From Bacteroidota bacterium (lineage in GTDB: Bacteria; Bacteroidota; Bacteroidia; Palsa-965): a stretch of DNA of 64,000 bases. Positions 44,644-53,100 of this stretch are shown here, one piece after another. The stretch lies in NCBI GenBank assembly GCA_006218065.1, contig VBWE01000001.1, positions 353,703-417,702 of the forward strand, written 5' to 3'. The notes beneath the pieces were generated by a model. It saw only the letters and a program-made list of their open reading frames with translations. It was not told the origin of the DNA and did not search any database. Position 1 is the stretch's first letter. Every line of letters begins with the position of its first letter. The position numbers and the translations under genes are program-made.

Positions 44644-45186
44644 TTATTGTTGCGCTTTAATATGTTTCTTGTCCCAGTGCGTTACGCGTTCGCCTTTCTG
44701 GCGGTACTCGTTCAGTACCTGGTCGACCTTGTCGCAGGTCAGGTTTTCATGGTACGTTTCCCCGATCTGCATCATGGGCGCGGTGCCGCATGACGCGAGG
44801 CATTCCACCGTTTTCAGCGTGAACATGCCGTCGGCAGTCGTTTCACCGTCTTTGATATTCAGTTTTTTCTCGATGTGGCGGACCAGGTCTTCCGCGCCGA
44901 GCAGCCAGCAGGGGCCGGTACGGCAGACTTCGACCAGGCATTTGCCCACGGGCTTGAGGTTGAACATGGAATAGAAAGAAGCGACTTCATACACTTCGAT
45001 CGGCTGTATGCGGAGAATGGAAGCGACGTAGTCCATCGTTTCCGGGCTCAGCCACCCGTCGAATTCCATCTGCGCAAGATGCAGGATAGGAATGATCGCC
45101 GATTTGTGTTTCCCTTCGGGATAACGCTTCATGATTTTATGCACGAGCGCCAGCGTTTCGTCAGAGAATTTTACTTCTTTCTCCAT
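44644..45186 (-). CDS. nuoE: NADH-quinone oxidoreductase subunit E
   Basis: 180 residues; thioredoxin-like [2Fe-2S] protein paired with NuoF. The helical N-terminus (AIIPILHLAQMEFDGWLSPETMDYVA) is followed by the domain with ligands in CRTGPCWLLGAEDL and VECLASCGTAPMMQIG. The C-terminal tail is basic. It ends 7 bases before nuoF. Confidence 0.95.
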   Translation of the reverse strand: MEKEVKFSDETLALVHKIMKRYPEGKHKSAIIPILHLAQMEFDGWLSPETMDYVASILRIQPIEVYEVASFYSMFNLKPVGKCLVEVCRTGPCWLLGAEDLVRHIEKKLNIKDGETTADGMFTLKTVECLASCGTAPMMQIGETYHENLTCDKVDQVLNEYRQKGERVTHWDKKHIKAQQ

Positions 45187-45201
45187 ATTCGTTTTACTTA
45201 T

Positions 45202-46413
45202 TTATGCGTCTAACTCTCCTGCGATTACGTTCATGCTCGACATGGTCAGGATCGCATCAGAGAGGTATCCGCCCTTGATCATTTCCGGGTAAGCCTGGTA
45301 ATAAATAAAGCAGGGCCGGCGGAAATGCAGGCGATATGGTGTCCGTCCGCCGTCGCTCACGAGGTAAAAACCAAGCTCGCCGTTTCCGCCTTCTACCGCG
45401 TGATATACTTCACCAACCGGGACATCGGTTTCGCCCATCACGATTTTGAAATGATAGATGAGCGCTTCCATATTATTATAGACTTCCTGTTTCGGCGGCA
45501 GGTAAAATTCCGGGACATCGCCGTGAAAAGCGCCGGTTTTACGATCGACCATCTTCATGGCCTGCTCGATGATCTTCATGCTCTGCCACATTTCTTCTTC
45601 ACGCACCATGAAGCGATCGTACACGTCGCCCTGCGTTCCGACAGGAATAATGAATTCAAAATCCTGGTACGACGAATACGGGTTCATCACGCGTACGTCG
45701 TAGTCCACGCCTGCTGCACGTAAGTTCGGACCGGTAAATCCATACTCCAGCGCGCGGTCGCCTTTGATCGGCCCGGCGTTGATCGTGCGGTCCATAAAAA
45801 TCCGGTTGCGCACAAGCAGGTTCTCGAATTCTTTAAGCGCCTTCGGGAAATTTTTCATGAACGCGTCGATCTTCTTCCAGGCCGACTCGGGCCACTGGCG
45901 TTCAAATCCGCCGATGCGGCCGATATTGGTGGTGAGGCGTGCGCCGCAGATTTCTTCGAAGATCTCGTAAATGTATTCGCGCCACTGGAAGATGTACAGG
46001 AAGCCCGTCATCGCGCCGGTATCTACACCAATCACCGAATTGCAGATGATATGATCAGAGATACGCGAAAGTTCCATGACGATTACGCGCAGGTACTCTA
46101 CGTTTTTCGGAAGCTCGGCGCGGATCAGTTTTTCCACGGTCATGTGCCAGCCCATGTTGTTAATGGGCGAGGAGCAGTAATTGAGCCGGTCGGTGATCGG
46201 TGTGATCTGACCGAACGGCCGGCGCTCGGCGAGTTTTTCGAAAGCGCGGTGGATATAGCCGATAGTCGGTTCCGCTTCCACGATGATCTCGCCGTCCATT
46301 TTCATCACGTTCTGGAAAATGCCGTGCGTGGCCGGGTGCGTGGGACCGAGGTTGAGGGTGGTGTATTCTTTTTCCTCAACAGGTGCGGTATCGTTTGTTT
46401 TTATTTCGCTCAT
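45202..46413 (-). CDS. nuoD: NADH-quinone oxidoreductase subunit D
   Basis: 403 residues. The 49-kDa-type subunit lining the quinone site. Seen: LGPTHPATHGIFQ with the conserved histidines near the N-terminus, EPTIGYIHRAFEKLAE, the R-rich segment NIGRIGGFERQWPES, and LYLVSDGGRTPYRLHFR-type sequence near residue 350 (read here as GFYLVSDGGRTPYRLHFRRP). nuoC and nuoD are separate genes here, unlike the fused nuoCD of E. coli. Confidence 0.96.
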   Translation of the reverse strand: MSEIKTNDTAPVEEKEYTTLNLGPTHPATHGIFQNVMKMDGEIIVEAEPTIGYIHRAFEKLAERRPFGQITPITDRLNYCSSPINNMGWHMTVEKLIRAELPKNVEYLRVIVMELSRISDHIICNSVIGVDTGAMTGFLYIFQWREYIYEIFEEICGARLTTNIGRIGGFERQWPESAWKKIDAFMKNFPKALKEFENLLVRNRIFMDRTINAGPIKGDRALEYGFTGPNLRAAGVDYDVRVMNPYSSYQDFEFIIPVGTQGDVYDRFMVREEEMWQSMKIIEQAMKMVDRKTGAFHGDVPEFYLPPKQEVYNNMEALIYHFKIVMGETDVPVGEVYHAVEGGNGELGFYLVSDGGRTPYRLHFRRPCFIYYQAYPEMIKGGYLSDAILTMSSMNVIAGELDA

Positions 46414-46427
46414 GAGCCTGTTCCGGT

Positions 46428-46967
46428 TTATCGTCCGAACATCGTATCGTTTTTATCGTCGCGCGTGGGATCTTCCAGCGGGAATTCTTTGCGCATGGGG
46501 AAGAAATCGATGTCTTCCATGTTCAGGATACGCCGCAGATCGGGATGTCCTTTGAATTTGATACCGAAGAAATCGAATTCCTGCCGTTCCATCCATCCCG
46601 CTGTCGCCCAGAGCGTAGTTACCGTAGGTACTTCGGCGTCGTTTTCCGGGAAAAACGTTTTGATGCGGATACGCCGGTTTTCCGGCATGTTGTGCAACTG
46701 GTACATCACGGCCAGTTCTTTCCCTTTGTTTTCGGGATAGTGCAGGCCGCACAGGGTGGTCAGGAAATGATATTGCTGCGCGTTATCGTCTTTCAGAAAT
46801 TGCAGGATATCGTAAATCTTTTCGCGCTTCACGATAAAAACCGGGAAATCGTACGCGATTTCCGAACCGGTGATCGCATCGCCGAATGCAGCCTGCAGAG
46901 CCGACAGGGTTTTGTCGTGCAATGCTTTTTCTTTTTCGCCGGGGGCGATGGTGGTGTGCCTGTTCAT
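46428..46967 (-). CDS. nuoC: NADH-quinone oxidoreductase subunit C
   Basis: 179 residues from ATG 46967, which starts MNRHTTIAPGEKEK; the frame is open further upstream, but that part lies over the DUF4177-like gene. Seen: the 30-kDa-subunit motif TLWATAGWMERQEFDFFGIKFKGHPDLRRIL and the end KEFPLEDPTRDD. It is a structural subunit next to NuoD in the peripheral arm. It starts 4 bases after the small upstream gene and ends 14 bases before nuoD. Confidence 0.94.
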   Translation of the reverse strand: MNRHTTIAPGEKEKALHDKTLSALQAAFGDAITGSEIAYDFPVFIVKREKIYDILQFLKDDNAQQYHFLTTLCGLHYPENKGKELAVMYQLHNMPENRRIRIKTFFPENDAEVPTVTTLWATAGWMERQEFDFFGIKFKGHPDLRRILNMEDIDFFPMRKEFPLEDPTRDDKNDTMFGR

Positions 46968-46971
46968 ATAC

Positions 46972-47181
46972 TTATGCGCTGCGCTTGAATGTCCAGAACA
47001 GCCAGTTGCCGCCCGATGCGCAGGAAACGGCTTCCCAGCCTTCCTGGCCCATCTGGTTGAACAGCTGGACGAGTTCATTATAACTGCCGGATGATGTGCG
47101 TTCCTGGTTGCCGGGATAGTTTACGCGGAAACTGCCGCTGTCCCAAAGCCACTCTACCGTTGCGTATTGCCAGTTAGCCAT
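46972..47181 (-). CDS. Small DUF4177-like protein within the nuo operon
   Basis: 69 residues (MANWQYATVEWLWDSGSFRV, then LVQLFNQMGQEGWEAVSCA and a final WLFWTFKRSA). The pattern 'W.Y..V......L...L...G..GWE.V........FKR' resembles DUF4177 proteins, small domains of unknown function. It sits 11 bases after nuoB and 4 bases before nuoC, so it is translated with the complex I genes. It is not one of the 14 standard subunits. It could be an accessory or assembly factor, or a passenger; nothing in the sequence decides. Confidence 0.7.
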   Translation of the reverse strand: MANWQYATVEWLWDSGSFRVNYPGNQERTSSGSYNELVQLFNQMGQEGWEAVSCASGGNWLFWTFKRSA

Positions 47182-47192
47182 GATCGTCTGTT

Positions 47193-47753
47193 TTATTCAA
47201 TTCCGTATTTCGCGAGCAATGCTTTGTATTCCGGTGAGTTGCGGCGGCGCAGCGATTCGTGGGCTACAAGCTCCTGCACTTTCATCACGCCTTCCAGGAT
47301 CTGTTCCGGGCGGGGCGGGCAGCCGGGCACGTAAACGTCAACCGGGATGATGCGGTCGATGCCCTGAAGTACGCTGTATGTATCGAAAATACCGCCGCTC
47401 GAAGCGCAGGCGCCCACACTCAAAACCCAGCGCGGTTCGGCCATTTGGATGTACACCTGTTTAAGCACCGGGCCCATTTTTTTCGCGATCGTACCCATTA
47501 CCATCAAAAGGTCGGCCTGGCGCGGCGAGAAACTGAGACGCTCCGACCCGAAACGCCCGAGGTCGTAATGCGAAGCCATGGTCGCCATAAATTCAATCCC
47601 GCAGCACGACGTAGCAAACGGAAGCGGCCAGATCGAATTCTTGCGGGCCAGTCCCACCAGGTCTTCCAGCTTACCGGCGAAAAAACCGGGGCCTTCGAGA
47701 CCGTCGGGTTTCTCGGCCATTTCCAGCTTGGTGCGTTTCAGATCAGTTGTCAT
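47193..47753 (-). CDS. nuoB: NADH-quinone oxidoreductase subunit B
   Basis: 186 residues. Carries cluster N2, the last electron donor to quinone. All ligands are visible: the paired cysteines in ATSCCGIEFMA, one in VGACASSGG and one in VPGCPPRPE. The segment DLGRFGSERLSFSPRQADLLMVMGT is the family signature. It starts 24 bases after nuoA and precedes the DUF4177-like gene. Confidence 0.96.
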   Translation of the reverse strand: MTTDLKRTKLEMAEKPDGLEGPGFFAGKLEDLVGLARKNSIWPLPFATSCCGIEFMATMASHYDLGRFGSERLSFSPRQADLLMVMGTIAKKMGPVLKQVYIQMAEPRWVLSVGACASSGGIFDTYSVLQGIDRIIPVDVYVPGCPPRPEQILEGVMKVQELVAHESLRRRNSPEYKALLAKYGIE

Positions 47754-47777
47754 GGCGTGGTATTTATACGTGTGAAA

Positions 47778-48146
47778 TTAATCTTCCCATTTTAATGCGC
47801 CCTTGCGGATCACATAGTAAAACCCGATCAGCAGGCAGGCCACGAATGTGAGCATCTCGATAAAATACACCAGGTTGGCTTCTTTAAAATTCACCGCCCA
47901 GGGATACATGAAAATCACTTCCACGTCGAAGAGCACGAACAAAATGGCGACCAGGAAATATTTGACGGAAAAAGGAATACGGGCATTGCCCTGTACTTCG
48001 ATGCCGCACTCAAAGGTTTCGAGTTTTTTCTTGGTCTTGCGGTTCGGCCCGAGCCAGTGTGTGGCGGCAATCGTAGTAACGACGAATCCGAGCGCCACGA
48101 GAAACGTGATGACAATCGGAAAGTAATCTTGCGTGCTGCTTTGCAT
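47778..48146 (-). CDS. nuoA: NADH-quinone oxidoreductase subunit A
   Basis: 122 residues, three membrane helices (FPIVITFLVALGFVVTTIAAT; FLVAILFVLFDVEVIFMYPWAV; FIEMLTFVACLLIGFYYVI). The loop KKLETFECGIE holds the conserved cysteine of the Q-site loop, and VLFDVEVIF carries the conserved acidic residues of the second helix. It is the first gene of the nuo operon and has a promoter-like sequence upstream. Confidence 0.95.
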   Translation of the reverse strand: MQSSTQDYFPIVITFLVALGFVVTTIAATHWLGPNRKTKKKLETFECGIEVQGNARIPFSVKYFLVAILFVLFDVEVIFMYPWAVNFKEANLVYFIEMLTFVACLLIGFYYVIRKGALKWED

Positions 48147-48208
48147 AACGAAGTTTTACCGGTAAAAGCGCCTGTTATTCCTTATAGGTGTACGTTGCAC
48201 AGGCGGGG

Positions 48209-48236
48209 TAAAAATAAGGAATAATCTATTCCACAA
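48209..48236 (-). promoter_or_regulatory. Putative promoter of the nuo operon
   Basis: On the minus strand, TTG (48236-48234), 17 bases, then TATTTTTA (48216-48209), one base off TAnnTTTG. The spacing equals that of the promoter-like site at 17658-17685. It lies 62 bases upstream of the nuoA start. Confidence 0.45.
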
Positions 48237-48349
48237 AACCGTTTTCACGGCATGGAGAGGCGGATCGCAGAATATGAAAGTTAAAGACCCGGTTTTTATG
48301 GATCAATCCCGAAAAAAGAGGTGTCTATCCCATTAGAACAGTGAAAAGA

Positions 48350-48413
48350 AACGCTCAATGCCAAATGTCCAATTATCAATGTTCATCGGATTGTGCGTTT
48401 GACATTGAGCGTT
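48350..48413. repeat. Intergenic dyad in the nuo upstream spacer
   Basis: AACGCTCAATGCCAAA and the complement of AACGCTCAATGTCAAA (one mismatch in 16) form a long stem around a 32-base loop. The spacer between nuoA and the Asp-box protein (48147-48579) holds the nuo promoter, this dyad and the tandem hairpins, and no gene. Confidence 0.5.
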
Positions 48414-48467
48414 AAAGTGTCCTGAAGGGATACATACCAAAAATGAAGAGGCAGAACACCTAAACAG

Positions 48468-48503
48468 CCGAACCAATTCCCCTCTCTGCCGGAGAGGGGT
48501 TGG
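48468..48503. repeat. 36-bp hairpin repeat, copy 1
   Basis: CCGAACCAATTCCCCTCTCT followed by GCCGGAGAGGGGTTGG: a self-complementary unit (CCCCTCTC / GAGAGGGG) repeated identically 55 bases downstream. It resembles a short relative of the ends of the 250-bp palindromic repeat. It could terminate the large gene that ends at 48580. Confidence 0.7.
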
Positions 48504-48522
48504 AAAAAGTCGTCAGTCCCGC

Positions 48523-48558
48523 CCGAACCAATTCCCCTCTCTGCCGGAGAGGGGTTGG
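48523..48558. repeat. 36-bp hairpin repeat, copy 2
   Basis: Identical to the unit at 48468-48503, in the same orientation, followed by GGTGAGG. It lies 22 bases past the stop of the Asp-box protein gene on the minus strand. Confidence 0.7.
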
Positions 48559-48579
48559 GGTGAGGCCGAACCACCAAAA

Positions 48580-51500
48580 TCAATGCACGAGCACTTTCCG
48601 GATCACTTCATTTTCCGCGTTGAAAACCCGGATGAAATAGGTGCCCTTGCCGGAAGACGAGAGATCGATGGGTTTGCGGACAGTCCCCGAAACAAATCCC
48701 AGCATCTCGCTGAAAACAAGCTGGCCGAGTACGTTGCGGATTTCAATCGTGTATTCCCCGCTTTGCGGAAGATCGAGATCAAGCGTGAAATGCCCGTCGC
48801 TCGGGTTCGGTACTAAGCGGATGCCGAAATCATTCGCATTTTCGGGCGTGGAAACGATAAACGCCAGTGATGCCTGCGAAGAACAGCCCGAGCCGTTTGT
48901 AACCACAACAGAGTAAATGCCCGGTTGCGTGATCGTGTACGTCTGGTTGGTTTCTCCCGGGATCGCTACACCGTTCAGGTACCACTGGTTGCCCGTTGTG
49001 GCGCTCGATGTAAGTACGTTGCCGTTGACAGAAATCGTCGGGGCGTTGGGCAGCGGGAATGCGCTTACCGAACGCGTGGACGTTGACGTGCATCCGTTGC
49101 TGCCGGTGGCGGTAACCATGTAAGGCGTACTGACCTGCGGAAAAACCCAGACCGAATCGCCGGTAAGCGGAAAGATGGAAGGCAGCGCATCCCAGGCATA
49201 GGAGTATGTTGAATTGCTGCAGGTCATAAGTACTGTATCGCCAGGGCAGATGTTTACCGGGGCGCTGATGCTGAACACCGGTACCGGGTTGATGGTAACC
49301 CCCACGGCATCGGAACCGGTGCAGCCGAGGCTGTCGGTAACGGTTACTGTCGCTGTTCCCGAAACGGTAAACGTGATGGCCGGGTTGGCGATGGTCGGAT
49401 TGCTGACGCCTGTAGCCGGCGCCCAGCTGTATGTTCCGCCGCCCGAAGCGAGCAGTTCAACATACGCGCCGCGGCAAAGCGAGGTGTCCGATCCGGCATT
49501 GGCTACCGGGTTCGGAAGTACGTTGACGGTCTGCGTGATCGTATCCGCGCCGTTTACATTCGACACGATGAGCGAAACGGAATAGGCGCCGGGCGTGTTC
49601 CAGGTTCTCGGGAACGGGTTCATATCGGCAGATGCGGCAGTATCCGCGCCGTTAAATGTCCAGGTCCAGCTGTCGGGAGCAGGTGCCGCGGTACTGAAAA
49701 AGTTTACGGGAGCTCCCGCGCAGATATTTACCGGCGAATACATAAATCCTGCGACCGGCGCTGCGACCGGCGTTCCGGAGATCTGGATATTGTCGAGATA
49801 AAGATACTGCCCGTGCCTGCCGTGGTTGCGGAACGCCAGCATGACGGAAGAATTTCCGGCAAAGCTGTTGAGTGAAACCGTTTCCGTGCGCCACTGGCTG
49901 TTCGTGGGAATGAACGGGCTTACCTGGTCGGGCTTGGTGGAAAGTACCGTTCCGCCTTTCAGGTAAACCGGCGTGGCGGTTTGTCCGCAGTCGGTGGATA
50001 CGAGTACTTCGAGCGTATCGCTGCGCAAACTGTTGTAACGGCAATAGGCTACATCGAAGGAAAGGCTGAGGCTGGAATAGCCGGAGAAATTATACATCGG
50101 TGTGCGTAAGTCGTCGGTTGCGCCGTTTACGGAATTATTATAATTATCGAAGTACGTGCTGCCGGCAGAATTGTAACCGACGGTATCGTTACGTTCCCAG
50201 AAAACATACTGCGGCGAATTATTTACAGCAGTCCACGCCGAAGGCATAAAACCGGGAAGCGTAAAACCTTCGGTCATCGGCAGCACATTGTATCCGCCGA
50301 TCATGATGTACGTTGTTTTTGTTTCCGTACCCGTGCCGTTTGCGTTGGATGCGGCAAGAGTAACAGGAAACACGCCGGGACTATTATAAACGACCGACGG
50401 ATTCTGTGCGGAAGAGGAAGCCGGTGTTGCGCCCGGGAAGCTCCAGCTCCACGAAGTGGCGTTGCAGGCGGACAGGTCGGTGAATGAAATCGTTTGTCCC
50501 GGGCAGGCCGCCGTTACGTTTGCTGAAAAGTCCGCACCCGGTGCGAGTATCGCGGTATCGATCGGGCTTTCCCAGACTCCGCGCCCGTAAGTAGCGGCAC
50601 GCAAGGCCCAGGTCGGTACAAAAATTTCGAGATCATCTACGATCGTGTTCGGAAGTCCCGTGAAATAAGGCTGCCAGCCGTTGCTGCTGTTGTCGCGGTA
50701 ATATACGCCCACGTCGCAGCCGACAAAAACCGCATCGCTCGATGTTCCGGGAACAGCGACTACGCAGTTTACAGGAATGTTGGGCAAACCGGCCGACCAG
50801 TTCGACCAGGATTGTCCGCCGTTGGCCGTGAAGTATACTTTAGCCGTTGCGGAATAACCGGAGAAGGTCACCCAGACTTTATTTTCATCAGAAGATGAAA
50901 CATCGAACCGGGTGATTTGTCCCAGGCTGGTGGGCAATCCGCTGGTAATGCTCGTCCAGTTTTGCCCGCCGTCCGTAGTCCGCGAAATCGAACCTGCGGC
51001 GGAAGCGTAAATTACCTGCGTATTTGACGGCGCTACTTTCAGCCAGTTCAGGCTTCCGCTGGTCGTAACATTGCCGAGCTGGAACCAGTTGCTTCCCTGG
51101 TCAGTGCTTTTATAAACCTGCGAATACCCGGCGTAGATCGTATTCGGATCAACGGGATCCTGTGACCACGGGGTAATCCAGGCGCCGCCGGAACTCGGAA
51201 GTCCGTTGGTAATCGTTTGCCAGTTGTTTCCGCCGTTGGTCGAGCGGTGAAAATCGCCGTAGTACAGTTCACCGTACATCACGTTGTCGTCCGACCAGTC
51301 GATGAAACAATCCATGCCGTCGCCGCCGAGGACTTCTTCGTAATTCGATCCGTTTTTCAGGTTGGTGCCGTTGTCCTGGTGGCCGGTGATGAGCATGCTG
51401 CTGTTGCTTGCAGAAAGGCCGATGCGGTAAATCTGCGCGATGCCCATGTTGCCGCTGATGTCGTTCCACGTAACGCCGTTATCGCTGCTGGAAAAAACAC

Positions 51501-52890
51501 CGCCGTCGTTTCCCGAATAGATCACGCTGCCGGAACCTGCGCCGTATTGCAGGTCGTGAATATCGGCATGCACGTATGGCGCTCCGCCTCCGCCGTACCA
51601 GTGTGCATTCAGCGCCCAGCTTTGCCCGCCGTCATCCGATTTCCAGATGTTGACGCCGCCGGTTACCACTTCGTTCGGGTTGGTTTGCGAAACGGCTATG
51701 GACAAGGTGTACCAGGCTTGCCCGCCATTGTCGTTGCCGTTGGTATTCCAGCCCATCAGGTTGGGTGAATTCGACATCTGGACAAACGTATTCGCATTGT
51801 CGGTAGAACGGTACATCCCGAGAAAAGCATAACTGGTTGCTGCGCCTGCAAGCACATAAACGTAATTCGGGTTGGCCGCTGTTACGCCGATGGCCAGGCG
51901 TGTAACCTGTATCGAGGTGGGAAGTCCCGAGGAAACCTGTATCCAGCTGAGGCCTGCATCGTCGCTGCGCGCGAGTTTGGTTCCGCAGGAATAGATCCTG
52001 TTCGGATTGCCGGGCTGAAACTCGATATCATACGTAAGAGCGGAATAAACGCGTGTCCAGGAAATTCCGCCGTCGTCCGTTTTAAAAATCCCGGCATTCG
52101 TGGCGGCGTAAAGCACGGACGAGTTGGCCGGATCCATCAGCATTTTATAAATCCTGCGGTACTGTGAAACCGACCAGGTAAGTGCGGTCGGGTTCCAGGA
52201 AATTCCGCCGTCGATACTTTTCAGCACCCCGATGCTGTACGTATCTCCCGCGTCGGCATCGCCGGTTGCGAGGTACATCACCTGCGTATTCGTCGGATCA
52301 ATGAGTACGTCGGTACATCCGATCATCGACAGGAAATCGTTGTTGTTGGTCCAGGTCGCTCCGCCGTCTGTTGTTTTCCATAACCCGCCCGCAGGAGCGC
52401 AGGCCCAGATTACGTCGGTGTTTACCGGATCCACGCGCACGCCGTTGATGCGTCCTGCTCCGCCGCCCGAGGGCGCGCCGGTAGGTCCCACGAAAGTCCA
52501 GTTGGCCGGCTGTGCCGTTCTTGCTCCGCCGGCCTGCAGGCGCGCCTGCGGATTTTGCTGCAGGTATTCGTTAAAGCGTTCGTAGGTTGTAGAAGGCAGC
52601 GACAAATCGCCCGAAGGAAATACGCGCGGCTCCATGAGCCATTCCCAGCGTTTGTAGTGCAGCCAGGCGCCTTCTTTTTCTTCTGCTTCTTTTTTGCCTT
52701 TCAGGCGGAAGCGCCGGAAGAAAGAAAGCTGCTTTTCGAGTTCCTGCTGGCGCTCGAGATTATACGCATCCCGGATGGTGTAAAAATTTCCCTGGTTTTT
52801 CGTCCAGGCTTCCACCCAGGTTTGGGCGGAGGCAATGGAACTGCAGCAAAGCAGGACCACGGCCGCGAAGGTGTATCGGTAGAATTTCAT
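48580..52890 (-). CDS. Giant secreted Asp-box propeller/PKD protein with T9SS sorting domain
   Basis: 1436 residues from ATG 52890, which gives signal peptide MKFYRYTFAAVVLLCCSSIASAQ. A charged helical region (EKQLSFFRRFRLKGKKEAEEK) is followed by many Asp-box (BNR/sortilin-type) repeats between about residues 120 and 800: KTTDGGATWTN, KSIDGGISWNP, KTDDGGISWTR, RTTDGGQNWTS. These build one or two beta-propellers. Then come a PKD domain (ACNATSWSWSFPGATPAS), a jelly-roll-like region (SSLSLSFDVAYCRYN, MLAFRNHGRHGQYLYLDNIQ), a second PKD, Ig-like modules, and a type A sorting domain (RLVPNPSDGHFTLDLDL, GTYFIRVFNAENEVIRKVLV). It is exported through T9SS; the target (glycan, protein or other) is unknown. 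It is a single gene. Confidence 0.9.
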   Translation of the reverse strand: MKFYRYTFAAVVLLCCSSIASAQTWVEAWTKNQGNFYTIRDAYNLERQQELEKQLSFFRRFRLKGKKEAEEKEGAWLHYKRWEWLMEPRVFPSGDLSLPSTTYERFNEYLQQNPQARLQAGGARTAQPANWTFVGPTGAPSGGGAGRINGVRVDPVNTDVIWACAPAGGLWKTTDGGATWTNNNDFLSMIGCTDVLIDPTNTQVMYLATGDADAGDTYSIGVLKSIDGGISWNPTALTWSVSQYRRIYKMLMDPANSSVLYAATNAGIFKTDDGGISWTRVYSALTYDIEFQPGNPNRIYSCGTKLARSDDAGLSWIQVSSGLPTSIQVTRLAIGVTAANPNYVYVLAGAATSYAFLGMYRSTDNANTFVQMSNSPNLMGWNTNGNDNGGQAWYTLSIAVSQTNPNEVVTGGVNIWKSDDGGQSWALNAHWYGGGGAPYVHADIHDLQYGAGSGSVIYSGNDGGVFSSSDNGVTWNDISGNMGIAQIYRIGLSASNSSMLITGHQDNGTNLKNGSNYEEVLGGDGMDCFIDWSDDNVMYGELYYGDFHRSTNGGNNWQTITNGLPSSGGAWITPWSQDPVDPNTIYAGYSQVYKSTDQGSNWFQLGNVTTSGSLNWLKVAPSNTQVIYASAAGSISRTTDGGQNWTSITSGLPTSLGQITRFDVSSSDENKVWVTFSGYSATAKVYFTANGGQSWSNWSAGLPNIPVNCVVAVPGTSSDAVFVGCDVGVYYRDNSSNGWQPYFTGLPNTIVDDLEIFVPTWALRAATYGRGVWESPIDTAILAPGADFSANVTAACPGQTISFTDLSACNATSWSWSFPGATPASSSAQNPSVVYNSPGVFPVTLAASNANGTGTETKTTYIMIGGYNVLPMTEGFTLPGFMPSAWTAVNNSPQYVFWERNDTVGYNSAGSTYFDNYNNSVNGATDDLRTPMYNFSGYSSLSLSFDVAYCRYNSLRSDTLEVLVSTDCGQTATPVYLKGGTVLSTKPDQVSPFIPTNSQWRTETVSLNSFAGNSSVMLAFRNHGRHGQYLYLDNIQISGTPVAAPVAGFMYSPVNICAGAPVNFFSTAAPAPDSWTWTFNGADTAASADMNPFPRTWNTPGAYSVSLIVSNVNGADTITQTVNVLPNPVANAGSDTSLCRGAYVELLASGGGTYSWAPATGVSNPTIANPAITFTVSGTATVTVTDSLGCTGSDAVGVTINPVPVFSISAPVNICPGDTVLMTCSNSTYSYAWDALPSIFPLTGDSVWVFPQVSTPYMVTATGSNGCTSTSTRSVSAFPLPNAPTISVNGNVLTSSATTGNQWYLNGVAIPGETNQTYTITQPGIYSVVVTNGSGCSSQASLAFIVSTPENANDFGIRLVPNPSDGHFTLDLDLPQSGEYTIEIRNVLGQLVFSEMLGFVSGTVRKPIDLSSSGKGTYFIRVFNAENEVIRKVLVH

Positions 52891-53100
52891 TTTTCTGTCT
52901 GGTGCAAGAATGACGAAGATGCGGATAATCGGGCGGCTTCGCAAGGCATAATGGGGCGGAAATGGTGGCCGGAAGGGTTGGCAGGCAAAGATTCATCAAT
53001 AAAAACAGGAAGAACTGCATTATAAGTATTAATACAGGTGTGAAATCGTTAAAAAAACATTTTTCTTTGCCCATCGATTCAGCGAAGCATTAGCCCGTTT

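Noticed and set aside
46968..47078. Upstream extension of nuoC by 37 codons
   Set aside because: It overlaps the DUF4177-like gene in another frame, and the NuoC family starts near ATG 46967.
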